Source of the DNA: CAUTNA01 sp964371145
Lineage (GTDB): Bacteria > Pseudomonadota > Alphaproteobacteria > Rs-D84
Length of the DNA stretch: 64,000 nt
Assembly (NCBI GenBank): GCA_964371145.1
Contig: CAYJKO010000001.1
Span: forward strand, 144,944-208,943
Direction: 5' to 3'
Shown here: positions 8,338 to 16,398 of the stretch, in pieces
Layout of the letters: each line of letters begins with the position of its first letter
Numbering within the stretch: the first letter of the stretch is position 1
Program-made: the position numbers and the translations under genes
The notes under the pieces: generated by a model
The model's input: the letters and a program-made list of their open reading frames with translations, nothing else
What the model was told of the DNA's origin: nothing
Database searches by the model: none

Positions 8338-8422
8338 ACAAGCGCCAAGACCACCAAAATAAAACGCCGCATTCGCGGTGTTTTTATTTTAAAAATTAAT
8401 ATAAAAATTATAAGGACAAAAT

Positions 8423-8881
8423 ATGAACAATACAAAAATGAAATTATTAACCAAACACGGGGCAATTGAAATGGAAATGTACGATGATGTTGCACCAAAA
8501 CATATCGCAAGAATTTCTGAATTGGTAAAATCTGGTTTTTATAATGGTTTGAATTTTCATCGTGTTATCCCAGGGTTCGTTGCCCAATGTGGTTGCCCGG
8601 ACGGCACAGGCGCCGGTCGCAGTGGCGTATCTATTGATGCAGAATTCAGCGATAAAAGCTTTGTTCGTGGAACGGTCGGAATGGCGCGTGCGTATGATAA
8701 AAATTCAGCCGACTGTCAATTTTTTATCTGTTTAGATGATGCGACATTTTTAGATAATAATTATACCGTTTTGGGTCACGTTACATCCGGTATGGAATTT
8801 GTTGATATGATAAAAGCCGGAAAAGATTCCAGCGGTTCTGTCGTTGATCCAGATAAAATATTGGAAATGACAATTATATAA
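8423..8881 (+). CDS. ppiB: Peptidyl-prolyl cis-trans isomerase, cyclophilin type
   Basis: A 152-aa cytoplasmic cyclophilin that catalyses proline isomerisation during protein folding. Recognisable blocks are NFHRVIPGFVAQCGCPDGTG (catalytic Arg in FHRV), GTVGMARA, NSADCQFFICL and NNYTVLGHVTSGM. No signal peptide is present, so it is the cytoplasmic rather than the periplasmic form. The ATG follows an AAGGA site. It is immediately downstream of the tRNA-Leu repeat and has its own terminator. Confidence 0.95.
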   Translation: MNNTKMKLLTKHGAIEMEMYDDVAPKHIARISELVKSGFYNGLNFHRVIPGFVAQCGCPDGTGAGRSGVSIDAEFSDKSFVRGTVGMARAYDKNSADCQFFICLDDATFLDNNYTVLGHVTSGMEFVDMIKAGKDSSGSVVDPDKILEMTII

Positions 8882-8883
8882 AT

Positions 8884-8903
8884 AAACGCCCGATTGGGCG
8901 TTT
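8884..8903. terminator. Terminator after ppiB
   Basis: AAACGCCC / GGGCGTTT stem with a GATT loop, followed by GTTTTTTT. The same CGCCCGATTGGGCG core recurs near 16380, and reversed near 22050. Confidence 0.85.
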
Positions 8904-8909
8904 GTTTTT

Positions 8910-9131
8910 TTATCTGGTTTTTTGTATCAAATTTGTATGGAAAGCTTGTTTTCGGACAAAGTCCTCTTTTCTATAAGGTTGTGGTGTTGCTGTCGCCAAT
9001 TCTTTGGCTGTTTCCTCATAACTTTTTCTGTTTTTATCCGCAGTCCGAGGAAGATTTGCAAAATGATTAACTCTTTCTGCGTTTTTATCTTCGGCCTGAT
9101 TAAGCTCTTCAAGACAATAAACTTTTTCCAT
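8910..9131 (-). CDS. Small hypothetical protein (73 aa)
   Basis: A short, highly charged, soluble-looking protein rich in Glu, Lys, Ala and Asn, with no signal peptide. The reading frame is supported by an AAGGA ribosome site 7 nt before the ATG and by its position 13 bp after the stop of the secreted 103-aa gene, with which it likely forms an operon. A competing overlapping frame in the same strand has no such site. No family was recognised. Confidence 0.6.
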   Translation of the reverse strand: MEKVYCLEELNQAEDKNAERVNHFANLPRTADKNRKSYEETAKELATATPQPYRKEDFVRKQAFHTNLIQKTR

Positions 9132-9144
9132 GTTTTTTCCTTTG

Positions 9145-9456
9145 TTATCTTAAACCTTTTGCGCGACAGCAACCTGTTGCCGCCTTTTGCCAGCTGGAAT
9201 ATTTTTGTGTTGGATTGCGCAAATCATTCCATTGTTGCCAACCGGAACATTTTTTGCTGGTGCCGGATCCTGTGCATTTAACGTAACGACGTAAATTACA
9301 TGTTTGATTTGAAATTTCACCCGTGGATGTTGTGCATTTTACGACTACGTTTTGGTTTTTTGCTTCCCCCGATCCCAATTCTTTTGATGATAGTATTTGA
9401 TAAGCATTTGCGTTAAAGCATAAAACTGTAAATAAAATAAAGAAAACTTTTTTCAT
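9145..9456 (-). CDS. Small secreted Cys-rich protein (103 aa)
   Basis: The N-terminus MKKVFFILFTVLCFNANA is a clear Sec signal peptide, with likely cleavage after ANA. The mature part of about 85 residues has six cysteines (two in a CC pair near the C-terminus) and is basic. It is the kind of small disulfide-stabilised periplasmic or surface protein that recurs in this window. The gene precedes the 73-aa gene and lies downstream of the family C pair on the same strand, after a 57-bp gap. Function unknown. Confidence 0.75.
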   Translation of the reverse strand: MKKVFFILFTVLCFNANAYQILSSKELGSGEAKNQNVVVKCTTSTGEISNQTCNLRRYVKCTGSGTSKKCSGWQQWNDLRNPTQKYSSWQKAATGCCRAKGLR

Positions 9457-9513
9457 TTGTAACCTCTTTGTAATTTAATTATAAAAGAATTTATTAATAA
9501 ATACAATGGGAAT

Positions 9514-11160
9514 TTATTGTTCAGGAGAAATCCAAGGATAATCGTTCATAACCAAATAATAAATATCTGCATTGCCATCGCCATGATGGTATAAAACCGG
9601 TCGCACGACATAAATATCAACGTTGCAATTATCCCCGCGTGACGATTGGATTTCATTTAAATCTTCCGCGAATTTTGCGGCAAAATCCATAGATTGTAAA
9701 TATGCGGCGTCATCATCGGCAGCCGACGTTGAATTTCCCGACCACATTAACCACATGCCGTGATTGACTTGTTTTTCTTGGCCTTGCAAATCGTCCGCTG
9801 ACAATAAGCCCAATGGTTTGAAATCTATGTTATTTGTAAATTCGGCAGTAGAGGTTGCAGACCAATCGTACATATCGCCAACAAAATTTAATACGCCGTA
9901 TAACATTCCAACATTGCGTGTGAATTTAGAAACTGCGCCGATGTTTTTCAATGTGCTGTGGAATAACCAATCGCGTGTTTTTCCGGATTTCATACTGGCT
10001 CGCCCTGCTTTGGCGGCTTTTGAAATTGCGGATGTGTTCATAGACGCACGTACAGATTTTGTCACGCGTGCAATTACGTTCCCGCGTTGTGGTACGCGCC
10101 ACGCGCTTAAAGAATTTCGAAGACGCATAACGTCGTCCAGATTTTTTGTGGCGTCTTTATATTTTGAAACGTCCGTTATTTTTTCCAAATTTTTTATTTC
10201 TGTATTTATGTTCGCGATGTCTTTTTTCTTGTTTGCGATTTGTTTTGTGTCTTTTAATTTTTCTAATTTTTTTAATTCATCGCTTGCCGTTTTTAATCTT
10301 TTTAATGCTGCGTTATAATTTTTAACATCTGGGATGTCTTGCAGGCCTTTAATCGTTGTAACCAAATTTTTCGCGGCACGTGATGCGCGTGCGGATTTTG
10401 TAGCACCCAAAACGGCTGTGCCCGCCCCCATTGTTGCAACCGTTATTGTTGCGTCCAATGCAACCTGGCCCCATGTTATCCATTGCAAATTGGCGTCGCC
10501 CGCCACATAATAATCGTTGGTGTCATCTTCTATATTTACAGTTTCGTGCATTGCCAAATTTATATTATTCATATCATTTGATAGCGCGCTTTTGCTGGTA
10601 CATAAATTTCCGCGTGGATGAATTGAATCTATGTTTTGTTCGATGTATTTCAAAGATACGGTATTGTTTTTGTCCGGTCCGATAAATTCGGATAAACTGT
10701 CATGTTGTACAACCAAAATCGCATACCAAGCGGGATCTGTATTCGTCCAAAATCCACCCGTATCCAATTCCCCGATTTGTGGATTTGGGTTGTTGTTTGG
10801 TAATGCTTTTTTTTCGGATAGATTTAATTTTTCTGTCAGATTTTTTTTGCTGGTTTTATAATTGATTATTAATTGGCGTTCCGATGGGAATACGTATTCA
10901 ACGGGACCCGTTGTAATTGTTTCGGTATATGTTGCGTTTACAAATTCTGGACATTGTAAAATTTGTTTTATTGTATCGGGGCGTTCGTATGTTTGATATA
11001 TCCAAGCACGCACAGTGTCTTCGGCATCTGTTTCGAAAATTTGATTTTGCGCATCAAACAGCGCGTTTGCAAAAATTTGATTTGAACATTGCACATTTGT
11101 TTGCGCATAAAGATTATTTATAAATCCAATTAATATAAAAAATCCGATTAAATGTTTCAT
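9514..11160 (-). CDS. Secreted protein, family C copy 2 (548 aa)
   Basis: It has a signal peptide (residues 1-19, cleavage near LYA). Residues about 230-265 form a Gly/Ala-rich hydrophobic segment (DATITVATMGAGTAVLGA) followed by basic Ala-rich helices. Residues about 275-345 are predicted coiled coil. The C-terminus carries the motifs LGLLSADDL, NHGMWLMWSG, CNVDIYVVRP and YYLVMNDYP. These blocks recur in order in the 742-aa protein encoded just upstream, so the two are tandem paralogs. The ATG follows the TAG of that gene with no gap. The Gly-rich amphipathic segment could insert in a membrane, but no toxin or enzyme family was recognised. Confidence 0.8.
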   Translation of the reverse strand: MKHLIGFFILIGFINNLYAQTNVQCSNQIFANALFDAQNQIFETDAEDTVRAWIYQTYERPDTIKQILQCPEFVNATYTETITTGPVEYVFPSERQLIINYKTSKKNLTEKLNLSEKKALPNNNPNPQIGELDTGGFWTNTDPAWYAILVVQHDSLSEFIGPDKNNTVSLKYIEQNIDSIHPRGNLCTSKSALSNDMNNINLAMHETVNIEDDTNDYYVAGDANLQWITWGQVALDATITVATMGAGTAVLGATKSARASRAAKNLVTTIKGLQDIPDVKNYNAALKRLKTASDELKKLEKLKDTKQIANKKKDIANINTEIKNLEKITDVSKYKDATKNLDDVMRLRNSLSAWRVPQRGNVIARVTKSVRASMNTSAISKAAKAGRASMKSGKTRDWLFHSTLKNIGAVSKFTRNVGMLYGVLNFVGDMYDWSATSTAEFTNNIDFKPLGLLSADDLQGQEKQVNHGMWLMWSGNSTSAADDDAAYLQSMDFAAKFAEDLNEIQSSRGDNCNVDIYVVRPVLYHHGDGNADIYYLVMNDYPWISPEQ

Positions 11161-13389
11161 CTATTTCATTAAAAGTATCGTATTATACGCATTGCCAATT
11201 TCTTTGTTGGTTTGCTGTGCGGATATTTCCATTTGTTTTAAAGTTTGTTGTGCTTTTTCACCGCCCGATAATGGTACAGATAAAGGCGTGTCATTCATAA
11301 TTAAATAATAGACTTCGTTTTTACCGTTATCGTTTTTCTTCATCAAAGATCGTACGATAAATACGTCTACGTCGCACAATCTGTCCGCGGGTCTACCTTC
11401 GTTATGTTCGCGAGAATTAACATTGTTCATCGCCAATCCGAATTTTTCCGCGAATTCAAGCGCATCTATCATGGCATCGACGTCTGCTTCTGCATCTGTT
11501 GCGCTGCCGTCCCATTTTAACCACATTCCGTGGGATGCGATATTTGTTAAATCGCCACCTGTGTATCCCGCGATTTGTGATGTTCCGTCCGGATTAATAT
11601 AATCATTATTTAAATCGTCTGCGGATAATAATCCAAAAGAATTAAATTCGGCACCATCTGTATAAATGTCTGTGTTTGCAAAAGACACGTCATACATATC
11701 GTTAAAAAATCCTACTATCCATGGTGCAGATGCTGTTGCCGCCGGTGTAATTGTGGACAGTGTTCCTAATGTTTTATTTAATGTTTTTTGCCAACGGTTC
11801 ATAGCCTTTTGAGAAAGCTGTATGGCGTCCGTAGACGCATTTGCGTATCGTGTGCTTGCAACTGTTGGATTTAATTTAGAAGTGCCAAAAAAACGTCCCA
11901 GTTTCGGTTTAAGTGTTAAAATTTCTTTCCAGTCTGGCGCAGAAGCTTTTGCGGTATTTAAAGAATCTTTAATTTTATCGACAGAGTTTGTGCTTGCCAA
12001 TACTTTTACTTGTTCGGTTGTTAATTTGAAATTTTTTGCGACATCGTCTATTGTTGTGCCACGGACGCGCAAAGCTCTACGTATATCGTTTGACATGTCT
12101 GTAGCTTTTGTGCCAGAAGAAATGGCTTTTGCAGCCTGTGCGGCTTGCGCGCCTTTTAACGCGCCTTGTGCTGCGGCGGAAGCACCGAATGTTGCAACTG
12201 TTAATGCGATGTCCATTGTTATTGTTGCGACGCCCCAATACATTTCTGATCCGTCAAATACATAATAATCATTTCCAGACCACCAAGAATCTTTTTCGTT
12301 TTGAGCAATGTGCGCCGCCATATTTACAATGTCTTTATCGTGCGCGGTATGTGCGCCATGTGTGCATTTGCCCAATGCGCCCCCCAGAAAAGAATCTGAA
12401 TTATGCGGAAAATAATGATGTTTGTTTGCCGCCAAAAAATTTGATGATATAACCGGATCTTCTTGTTGCAAAACTTCGTCCAAAGATCCGCTTTGTACGA
12501 CCAATATTCCATAGAACGGCGTGCTTAAATCTGAAAATCCATCCGGCGTATTTTCTAATACAGGCGGGATATATGTGCCACATTGGGAAAAATCACAATA
12601 TCCATTTACGCATTTTCCAAAAGATTCCAAACTGCCCGCGGGACATGGGCAATCCGTGTCGGATTTACATTGTTTGGTATTGTAATTCGAATTGTCTGAA
12701 TATACAACGTCTATTTCATGGTAAATTTTTGCGTCTTTATATGGTTCGTACCCTGCTTTTAAATTGGCCATACGGTCGCCGAATTCTACGTCGTCAATTG
12801 TGCCCGGCATAGAGTTTTTTTTTAAAGATGTGTCAATCGCGGTTTTAGATTGCAGGTTTTTTAATTCTGCTTCGCGTTTTAATTCTTCTTGTTTCCAGAC
12901 GGGTAAACCGGAATCAATTGACGGTGTGTTTGCGCTTGGAAATTCTTGATAATTTGTACCGGTTGGGAAAGATGTTGGCATTACATTGTTTGTGTTGTTT
13001 TTAATGTAAGAATCAAAAGCAGAATCAATAAAGCCCAAACATGATGTTACGTAATTATTGTCTTTTAATTGAGACAATTGGACCATTATATCTGCCTTTA
13101 CATCATTGGCGTTCATGCCGATACAATTATTTTTTGTTGCGCATACAACGGGCAAAAATGCGGTAATAACATTTGTGCAATCTGTGCCTGATAAATCGGG
13201 TCCGTATACCGGTATAACCTGTGGGACCATACGCATATTGTACGAGCTGTCCACGTTCCAATACGGGTGCATTGAATAATTTTGCACATTTTGAATTGTG
13301 CCGTAATTCGAAGGTGTTGGAAAGCTGACAGAATGTGCCGCTGTGACCATTGATAAAATAGTCGCAAAAGATAATACAGTTTTTTTCAT
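11161..13389 (-). CDS. Secreted protein, family C copy 1 (742 aa)
   Basis: It has a signal peptide (MKKTVLSFATILSMVTAAHS). It is longer than its paralog by an N-terminal region that includes a Cys cluster (KSDTDCPCPAGS, then GKCVNGYCDFSQC) at about residues 235-270. It then shares the paralog's layout: Gly/Ala-rich hydrophobic segment at about residues 390-425 (DIALTVATFGASAAAQGA), a helical linker, and C-terminal blocks FGLLSADDL, SHGMWLKWDG, CDVDVFIVRS and YYLIMNDTP. An AGAGAG ribosome site precedes the ATG. It lies 30 bp after a type A24 peptidase gene and directly before family C copy 2, so all three are probably one operon. Function unknown. Confidence 0.82.
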   Translation of the reverse strand: MKKTVLSFATILSMVTAAHSVSFPTPSNYGTIQNVQNYSMHPYWNVDSSYNMRMVPQVIPVYGPDLSGTDCTNVITAFLPVVCATKNNCIGMNANDVKADIMVQLSQLKDNNYVTSCLGFIDSAFDSYIKNNTNNVMPTSFPTGTNYQEFPSANTPSIDSGLPVWKQEELKREAELKNLQSKTAIDTSLKKNSMPGTIDDVEFGDRMANLKAGYEPYKDAKIYHEIDVVYSDNSNYNTKQCKSDTDCPCPAGSLESFGKCVNGYCDFSQCGTYIPPVLENTPDGFSDLSTPFYGILVVQSGSLDEVLQQEDPVISSNFLAANKHHYFPHNSDSFLGGALGKCTHGAHTAHDKDIVNMAAHIAQNEKDSWWSGNDYYVFDGSEMYWGVATITMDIALTVATFGASAAAQGALKGAQAAQAAKAISSGTKATDMSNDIRRALRVRGTTIDDVAKNFKLTTEQVKVLASTNSVDKIKDSLNTAKASAPDWKEILTLKPKLGRFFGTSKLNPTVASTRYANASTDAIQLSQKAMNRWQKTLNKTLGTLSTITPAATASAPWIVGFFNDMYDVSFANTDIYTDGAEFNSFGLLSADDLNNDYINPDGTSQIAGYTGGDLTNIASHGMWLKWDGSATDAEADVDAMIDALEFAEKFGLAMNNVNSREHNEGRPADRLCDVDVFIVRSLMKKNDNGKNEVYYLIMNDTPLSVPLSGGEKAQQTLKQMEISAQQTNKEIGNAYNTILLMK

Positions 13390-13419
13390 TTTCTCTCTCT
13401 TTCCATTTGTTGTTATTTA

Positions 13420-13890
13420 TTATATCAAAAAAGTAAATATAATAAAAGCAATAATTGACCCAAATATAAAGAATGGCGCAAACGGAACAAAGTCTTGTTT
13501 TTTGCGTGTTCCCCAAATGCGTGCGATTACGCACGCGATAATCAATGCAATTGGAAATACAGATGTCCCAAGCCATATTCCGCCGGCGGCTAATAATTTT
13601 ACGTCTCCAAATCCGATTGGGGTTATGTCTTTGTTTTTTTTAACCGTTTTAGAGAATACAAAACCTGTTAAAATTGTTAATAAATATCCAAATGTTCCAG
13701 CCAAAACAGAGTCCATTATGGTTATAGGCCAAATGTCTCCAAAAAATACAGGTAAAATCAATCCGATTAACAAGAATGGAAACAGGTATACGTCCGGGAT
13801 TATTCTGCGTTTCAGGTCTATCGCAGACATTTGGTATGCGCAAAATAATGCGATTAATATTAATATTGAAAAAATTAAGTAAAAAAACAT
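13420..13890 (-). CDS. Type A24 prepilin peptidase (CpaA/TadV-like)
   Basis: An integral-membrane aspartic peptidase of 156 aa with about five or six membrane spans. The two catalytic Asp are visible: Asp25 in SAIDLKRRIIPD and Asp96 in PIGFGDVKLLAAGG, the GxGD signature. It lacks the N-terminal methyltransferase domain of PilD, as in the short CpaA/TadV group that matures type IV pilins. The start at 13890 is chosen because AAGGA lies 7 nt upstream; a longer frame to 13929 lacks a site. No pilin, ATPase or secretin gene occurs in the window. The next two genes encode secreted proteins with ordinary Sec signals, so the substrate is unknown. Confidence 0.85.
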   Translation of the reverse strand: MFFYLIFSILILIALFCAYQMSAIDLKRRIIPDVYLFPFLLIGLILPVFFGDIWPITIMDSVLAGTFGYLLTILTGFVFSKTVKKNKDITPIGFGDVKLLAAGGIWLGTSVFPIALIIACVIARIWGTRKKQDFVPFAPFFIFGSIIAFIIFTFLI

Positions 13891-13900
13891 ATTTTTATCC

Positions 13901-13930
13901 TTGGCATTCGATTCGATTTTATGATACAAT
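13901..13930 (+). promoter_or_regulatory. gcrA promoter with a GANTC site in the spacer
   Basis: TTGGCA and TACAAT are separated by 18 bp, and a GATTC (GANTC) site lies at 13910-13914 between them. In Caulobacter, GcrA acts with sigma70 at promoters bearing CcrM-methylated GANTC, so autoregulation is plausible here. The site is in sequence; the regulation is inference. Confidence 0.5.
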
Positions 13931-13962
13931 TATATCATATAAGATAACAAGAGGAAATAAAT

Positions 13963-14490
13963 ATGAGCACAAGTTGGGATAACGCAACGCTTAAAAAATT
14001 AAAATCTTTGGTGGGCAAAGGTTTGTCGACTGCTGAAATCGGTAAAAAATTGGGTGTTTCAAAAAATGCGGTTGTGGGAAAATTGAACCGTTTGGGTTGG
14101 AATCCAAAGGCCGGTGGCGTAGATGTTAAAACAGAAATTAAACCTGTTAAAACGCCAAAGTCTGCAAAAAAAACTGTGGTGGAAACATCCGTCAAAAAAG
14201 ATGTGTCAAAACCTGTGGTTAAAACAACCGTTAAAAAAGTTGCTGAAAAAAAATCCGCACAAGAACCTGCGCCAGAAGTAAAAGCCGATACAAAAACAAA
14301 AGTGTCGACAAAAAGTTTGGCGGCTCATCAACGTATCATTCAACATCCTTTGGGGTTGGCTAATTTGAAAAAAGACCAATGTCGTTGGCCAATCGGTGAT
14401 CCGGATTCAGAAGATTTCCATTTTTGTGGTAAAAAAGTTTTTGCCGGAAAACCATATTGCTTTGAACATTGTAAACAAGCATATCAATAA
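13963..14490 (+). CDS. gcrA: GcrA family cell-cycle regulator
   Basis: GcrA is an alphaproteobacterial sigma70 cofactor controlling cell-cycle genes in response to DNA methylation. The N-terminal helix-turn-helix (residues 1-46) has the family pattern SWDNATLKKLKSLVGKGLS and AVVGKLNRLGW. A Lys/Pro/Ala-rich linker fills residues 50-120. The C-terminal domain CRWPIGDPDSEDFHFCG...YCFEHC carries the conserved cysteines that bind the RNA polymerase sigma factor region. At 175 aa it is normal. AGAGGA precedes the ATG. The gene is divergent from the prepilin peptidase operon. Confidence 0.95.
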   Translation: MSTSWDNATLKKLKSLVGKGLSTAEIGKKLGVSKNAVVGKLNRLGWNPKAGGVDVKTEIKPVKTPKSAKKTVVETSVKKDVSKPVVKTTVKKVAEKKSAQEPAPEVKADTKTKVSTKSLAAHQRIIQHPLGLANLKKDQCRWPIGDPDSEDFHFCGKKVFAGKPYCFEHCKQAYQ

Positions 14491-14518
14491 ACAACGACCA
14501 TAAAAGAAGAGAGATAAT

Positions 14519-16372
14519 ATGTTGTCCGAAAAAATATATAATATATCAGAAAATGAATTCACCGCTTATTATGATAATGAACATAATTTGATTTTCGTTA
14601 TTGATAATACAGTCGACACCAGAAAACCGAACGTATTATTGGTTATTGATAATAAAAATGATCGCAAATGGGATGATATATTGTCTAATGATTATGGTGT
14701 TGAATTGGAAACTGTTCGTCCAAAACGCGACAACAAATATCAAAAATTGGATATAGAATACAGCGGCTTGGTTGTTTATTCTAAATTAATTAATGATTAT
14801 GAATCCGGCGAAGATTTGGCAACGGCAATGGCGGGATTATCTGCATTCCGTAATATGTCCGCACGTCGTGCAGCTGCCGACAGATTGACTGCGTCCACAG
14901 ATGTTATTTTGAAATCCCAAGAAACTGTTACGAAAACAGAACAAACAATGTTGGGGTTGCAAGAGAAAATCTTGGTTTTACGTGAAAAACGCGCCACTCA
15001 AAAAAAACAAGTCGGACGTGAACCTACAAAACAATCTGCTGCAAAAATTTTAAAAACAGAATCTCAAATTGAATCTACAAATGAAAAATTAAAACGTGCA
15101 AAAAAAAGATTAAAAAATGCTAAACGCAGAATTGAAATCGCAGAAGATGATGCGCGTGCCGCTACGGAAATTTTAAAAAGCAAAGAATATTTTGAAATGT
15201 TACATGAACAGGTTCCAAACGATTTTGTCGAAGCGGCTCCTGTAATTGTGTCAGATGTTAAACCATTGGTGACAGAAGATCCAAATATTATGGATGAATC
15301 AAAAGCATTTCAACCAATTCAATTCGAAAATGTTCAAGATGATGCAGAAGAACCAGAAGAAAAATTCATTCTTCCAGAAATAGAAGAACCAGAAGACGAT
15401 TTAGATGAAGATATCGTTTATGAAGAGCCAGCATCAGAAATAGAAGCGCCGTCAGAAATAAGCTTTGCTCCGATTGATTTTGCCCCGATTCCATTCAGTG
15501 AACCAGAACCGGTTGTCCAAGAAGAAATTCCATTGATTGCAGAAGAACCAATTGCCCAAGAAGAAATTCCATTGATNNNNNNNNNNNNNNNNNNNNNNNN
15601 NNNNNNNNNNNNNNNNNNNNNNNNNNNNNNNNNNNNNNNNNNNNNNNNNNNNNNNNNNNNNNNNNNNNNNNNNNNNATTGTCCAAGAAGAAATTCCATTG
15701 TTGACGGGGCCGGTTGCAGAGCCAATGCCTGAACCTGAAATTGAACGCCCCGTGTCACCTTTGACCGGTATGGCGCCGGCGCCGGATTTGCAAATGCATG
15801 CACCGGTTCGTCGTAATCCTTCGCCTTTGTATTATATGACTTTGTTGGCGTTAATTGCGTTATCAGTATTTACGTTGTGGTTATATCAAAGCAAAAATGC
15901 AATGCAAGCCGATGTTGTTCCAAATTTGATGCCCGAAAAAGAGATCATACAAGTCAAAGAGCCTGTTAAAGAAATTGTTGTAACAACGGTTACCCAGCCA
16001 ACTGTTGCGCCAAAGCCTGCCAATGTAAAAACATTTACTGTTGTAAAACCGGTAGAATCAAATGCGGGGGTGCGCCCTGCGTCTGTTAAAGCTGTTACTG
16101 TTGCGCCTGCGCCTGCGCCGCGTCCTGAGATTGCGGAAGTAGTTCAGCCTGTGACTTTGCCATTGGTTCAAGACGAATTGGTTGTAGAGCCGAAGCCAGA
16201 GGTTGTCATCCAGCCCGTGCAACAGGAAGTTGTTTATTATCCGCCAACACAACCAGAGGTTGTAGTTGACGATATGGTTGGTAAGCCGCAATATAATGTA
16301 TCGCGCGAAAAAGACATAATTGTTGCACCGGAACCAAGACCTGTTACAGTAGATGAAGGTTATTATTATTAA
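14519..16372 (+). CDS. Coiled-coil, repeat-rich single-span membrane protein (contains assembly gap)
   Basis: No family was recognised. Residues 1-85 form a small folded-looking domain. Residues about 115-235 are a long charged coiled coil (KLKRAKKRLKNAKRRIEIAE). Residues 240-430 are acidic, Pro/Glu-rich, and contain imperfect repeats of the type IVQEEIPLI/IAEEP. A single membrane span lies near residues 437-457 (MTLLALIALSVFTLWLY). The remaining 160 residues are Pro/Val-rich. The layout recalls envelope-spanning TonB-like linkers. A run of exactly 100 N (15577-15676) interrupts the repeat region, so the true length is unknown; the frame stays open across it only if the gap is 100 bp. It lies 28 bp after gcrA, with an AGAGAG site. 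Confidence 0.7.
   Translation: MLSEKIYNISENEFTAYYDNEHNLIFVIDNTVDTRKPNVLLVIDNKNDRKWDDILSNDYGVELETVRPKRDNKYQKLDIEYSGLVVYSKLINDYESGEDLATAMAGLSAFRNMSARRAAADRLTASTDVILKSQETVTKTEQTMLGLQEKILVLREKRATQKKQVGREPTKQSAAKILKTESQIESTNEKLKRAKKRLKNAKRRIEIAEDDARAATEILKSKEYFEMLHEQVPNDFVEAAPVIVSDVKPLVTEDPNIMDESKAFQPIQFENVQDDAEEPEEKFILPEIEEPEDDLDEDIVYEEPASEIEAPSEISFAPIDFAPIPFSEPEPVVQEEIPLIAEEPIAQEEIPLXXXXXXXXXXXXXXXXXXXXXXXXXXXXXXXXXXIVQEEIPLLTGPVAEPMPEPEIERPVSPLTGMAPAPDLQMHAPVRRNPSPLYYMTLLALIALSVFTLWLYQSKNAMQADVVPNLMPEKEIIQVKEPVKEIVVTTVTQPTVAPKPANVKTFTVVKPVESNAGVRPASVKAVTVAPAPAPRPEIAEVVQPVTLPLVQDELVVEPKPEVVIQPVQQEVVYYPPTQPEVVVDDMVGKPQYNVSREKDIIVAPEPRPVTVDEGYYY
15577..15676. other. Assembly gap (100 N)
   Basis: Exactly 100 N, a conventional placeholder for a gap of unknown size. 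Both flanks encode the same motif (QEEIPL), so short reads probably failed to resolve a tandem repeat here. Confidence 0.95.
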
Positions 16373-16398
16373 AAAAAACGCCCGATTGGGCGTTTTTT
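16373..16398. terminator. Bidirectional terminator between convergent genes
   Basis: AAAAAACGCCC / GGGCGTTTTTT perfect 11-bp inverted repeat with a GATT loop. It lies between the membrane-protein stop and the acpS stop. Confidence 0.9.

Larger units (their letters stand above)
8121..8389 (+). mobile_element. tRNA-Leu-anchored remnant flanked by 47-bp direct repeats (att-like)
   Basis: A perfect 47-bp direct repeat occupies 8121-8167 and 8343-8389. Each copy starts within the tRNA-Leu 3' end (CGCCAAGACCACCA) and extends through the tRNA terminator. The 175 bp between the copies hold no credible gene, only a long palindrome at 8305-8337. Duplication of a tRNA 3' end is the usual footprint of tyrosine-integrase insertion, so this may be the scar of a deleted integrated element. 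Simple slippage or unequal recombination is the alternative. No integrase gene is present in the window. Confidence 0.5.

Noticed and set aside
8927..9172. An 81-codon minus-strand frame overlapping the 73-aa gene
   Set aside because: It overlaps the end of the 103-aa secreted gene and lacks a ribosome site. The 73-aa frame has AAGGA at proper spacing.
10431..10685. Plus-strand frames opposite the family C genes
   Set aside because: They are antisense to two paralogous secreted proteins whose blocks are conserved; no ribosome sites or homology.
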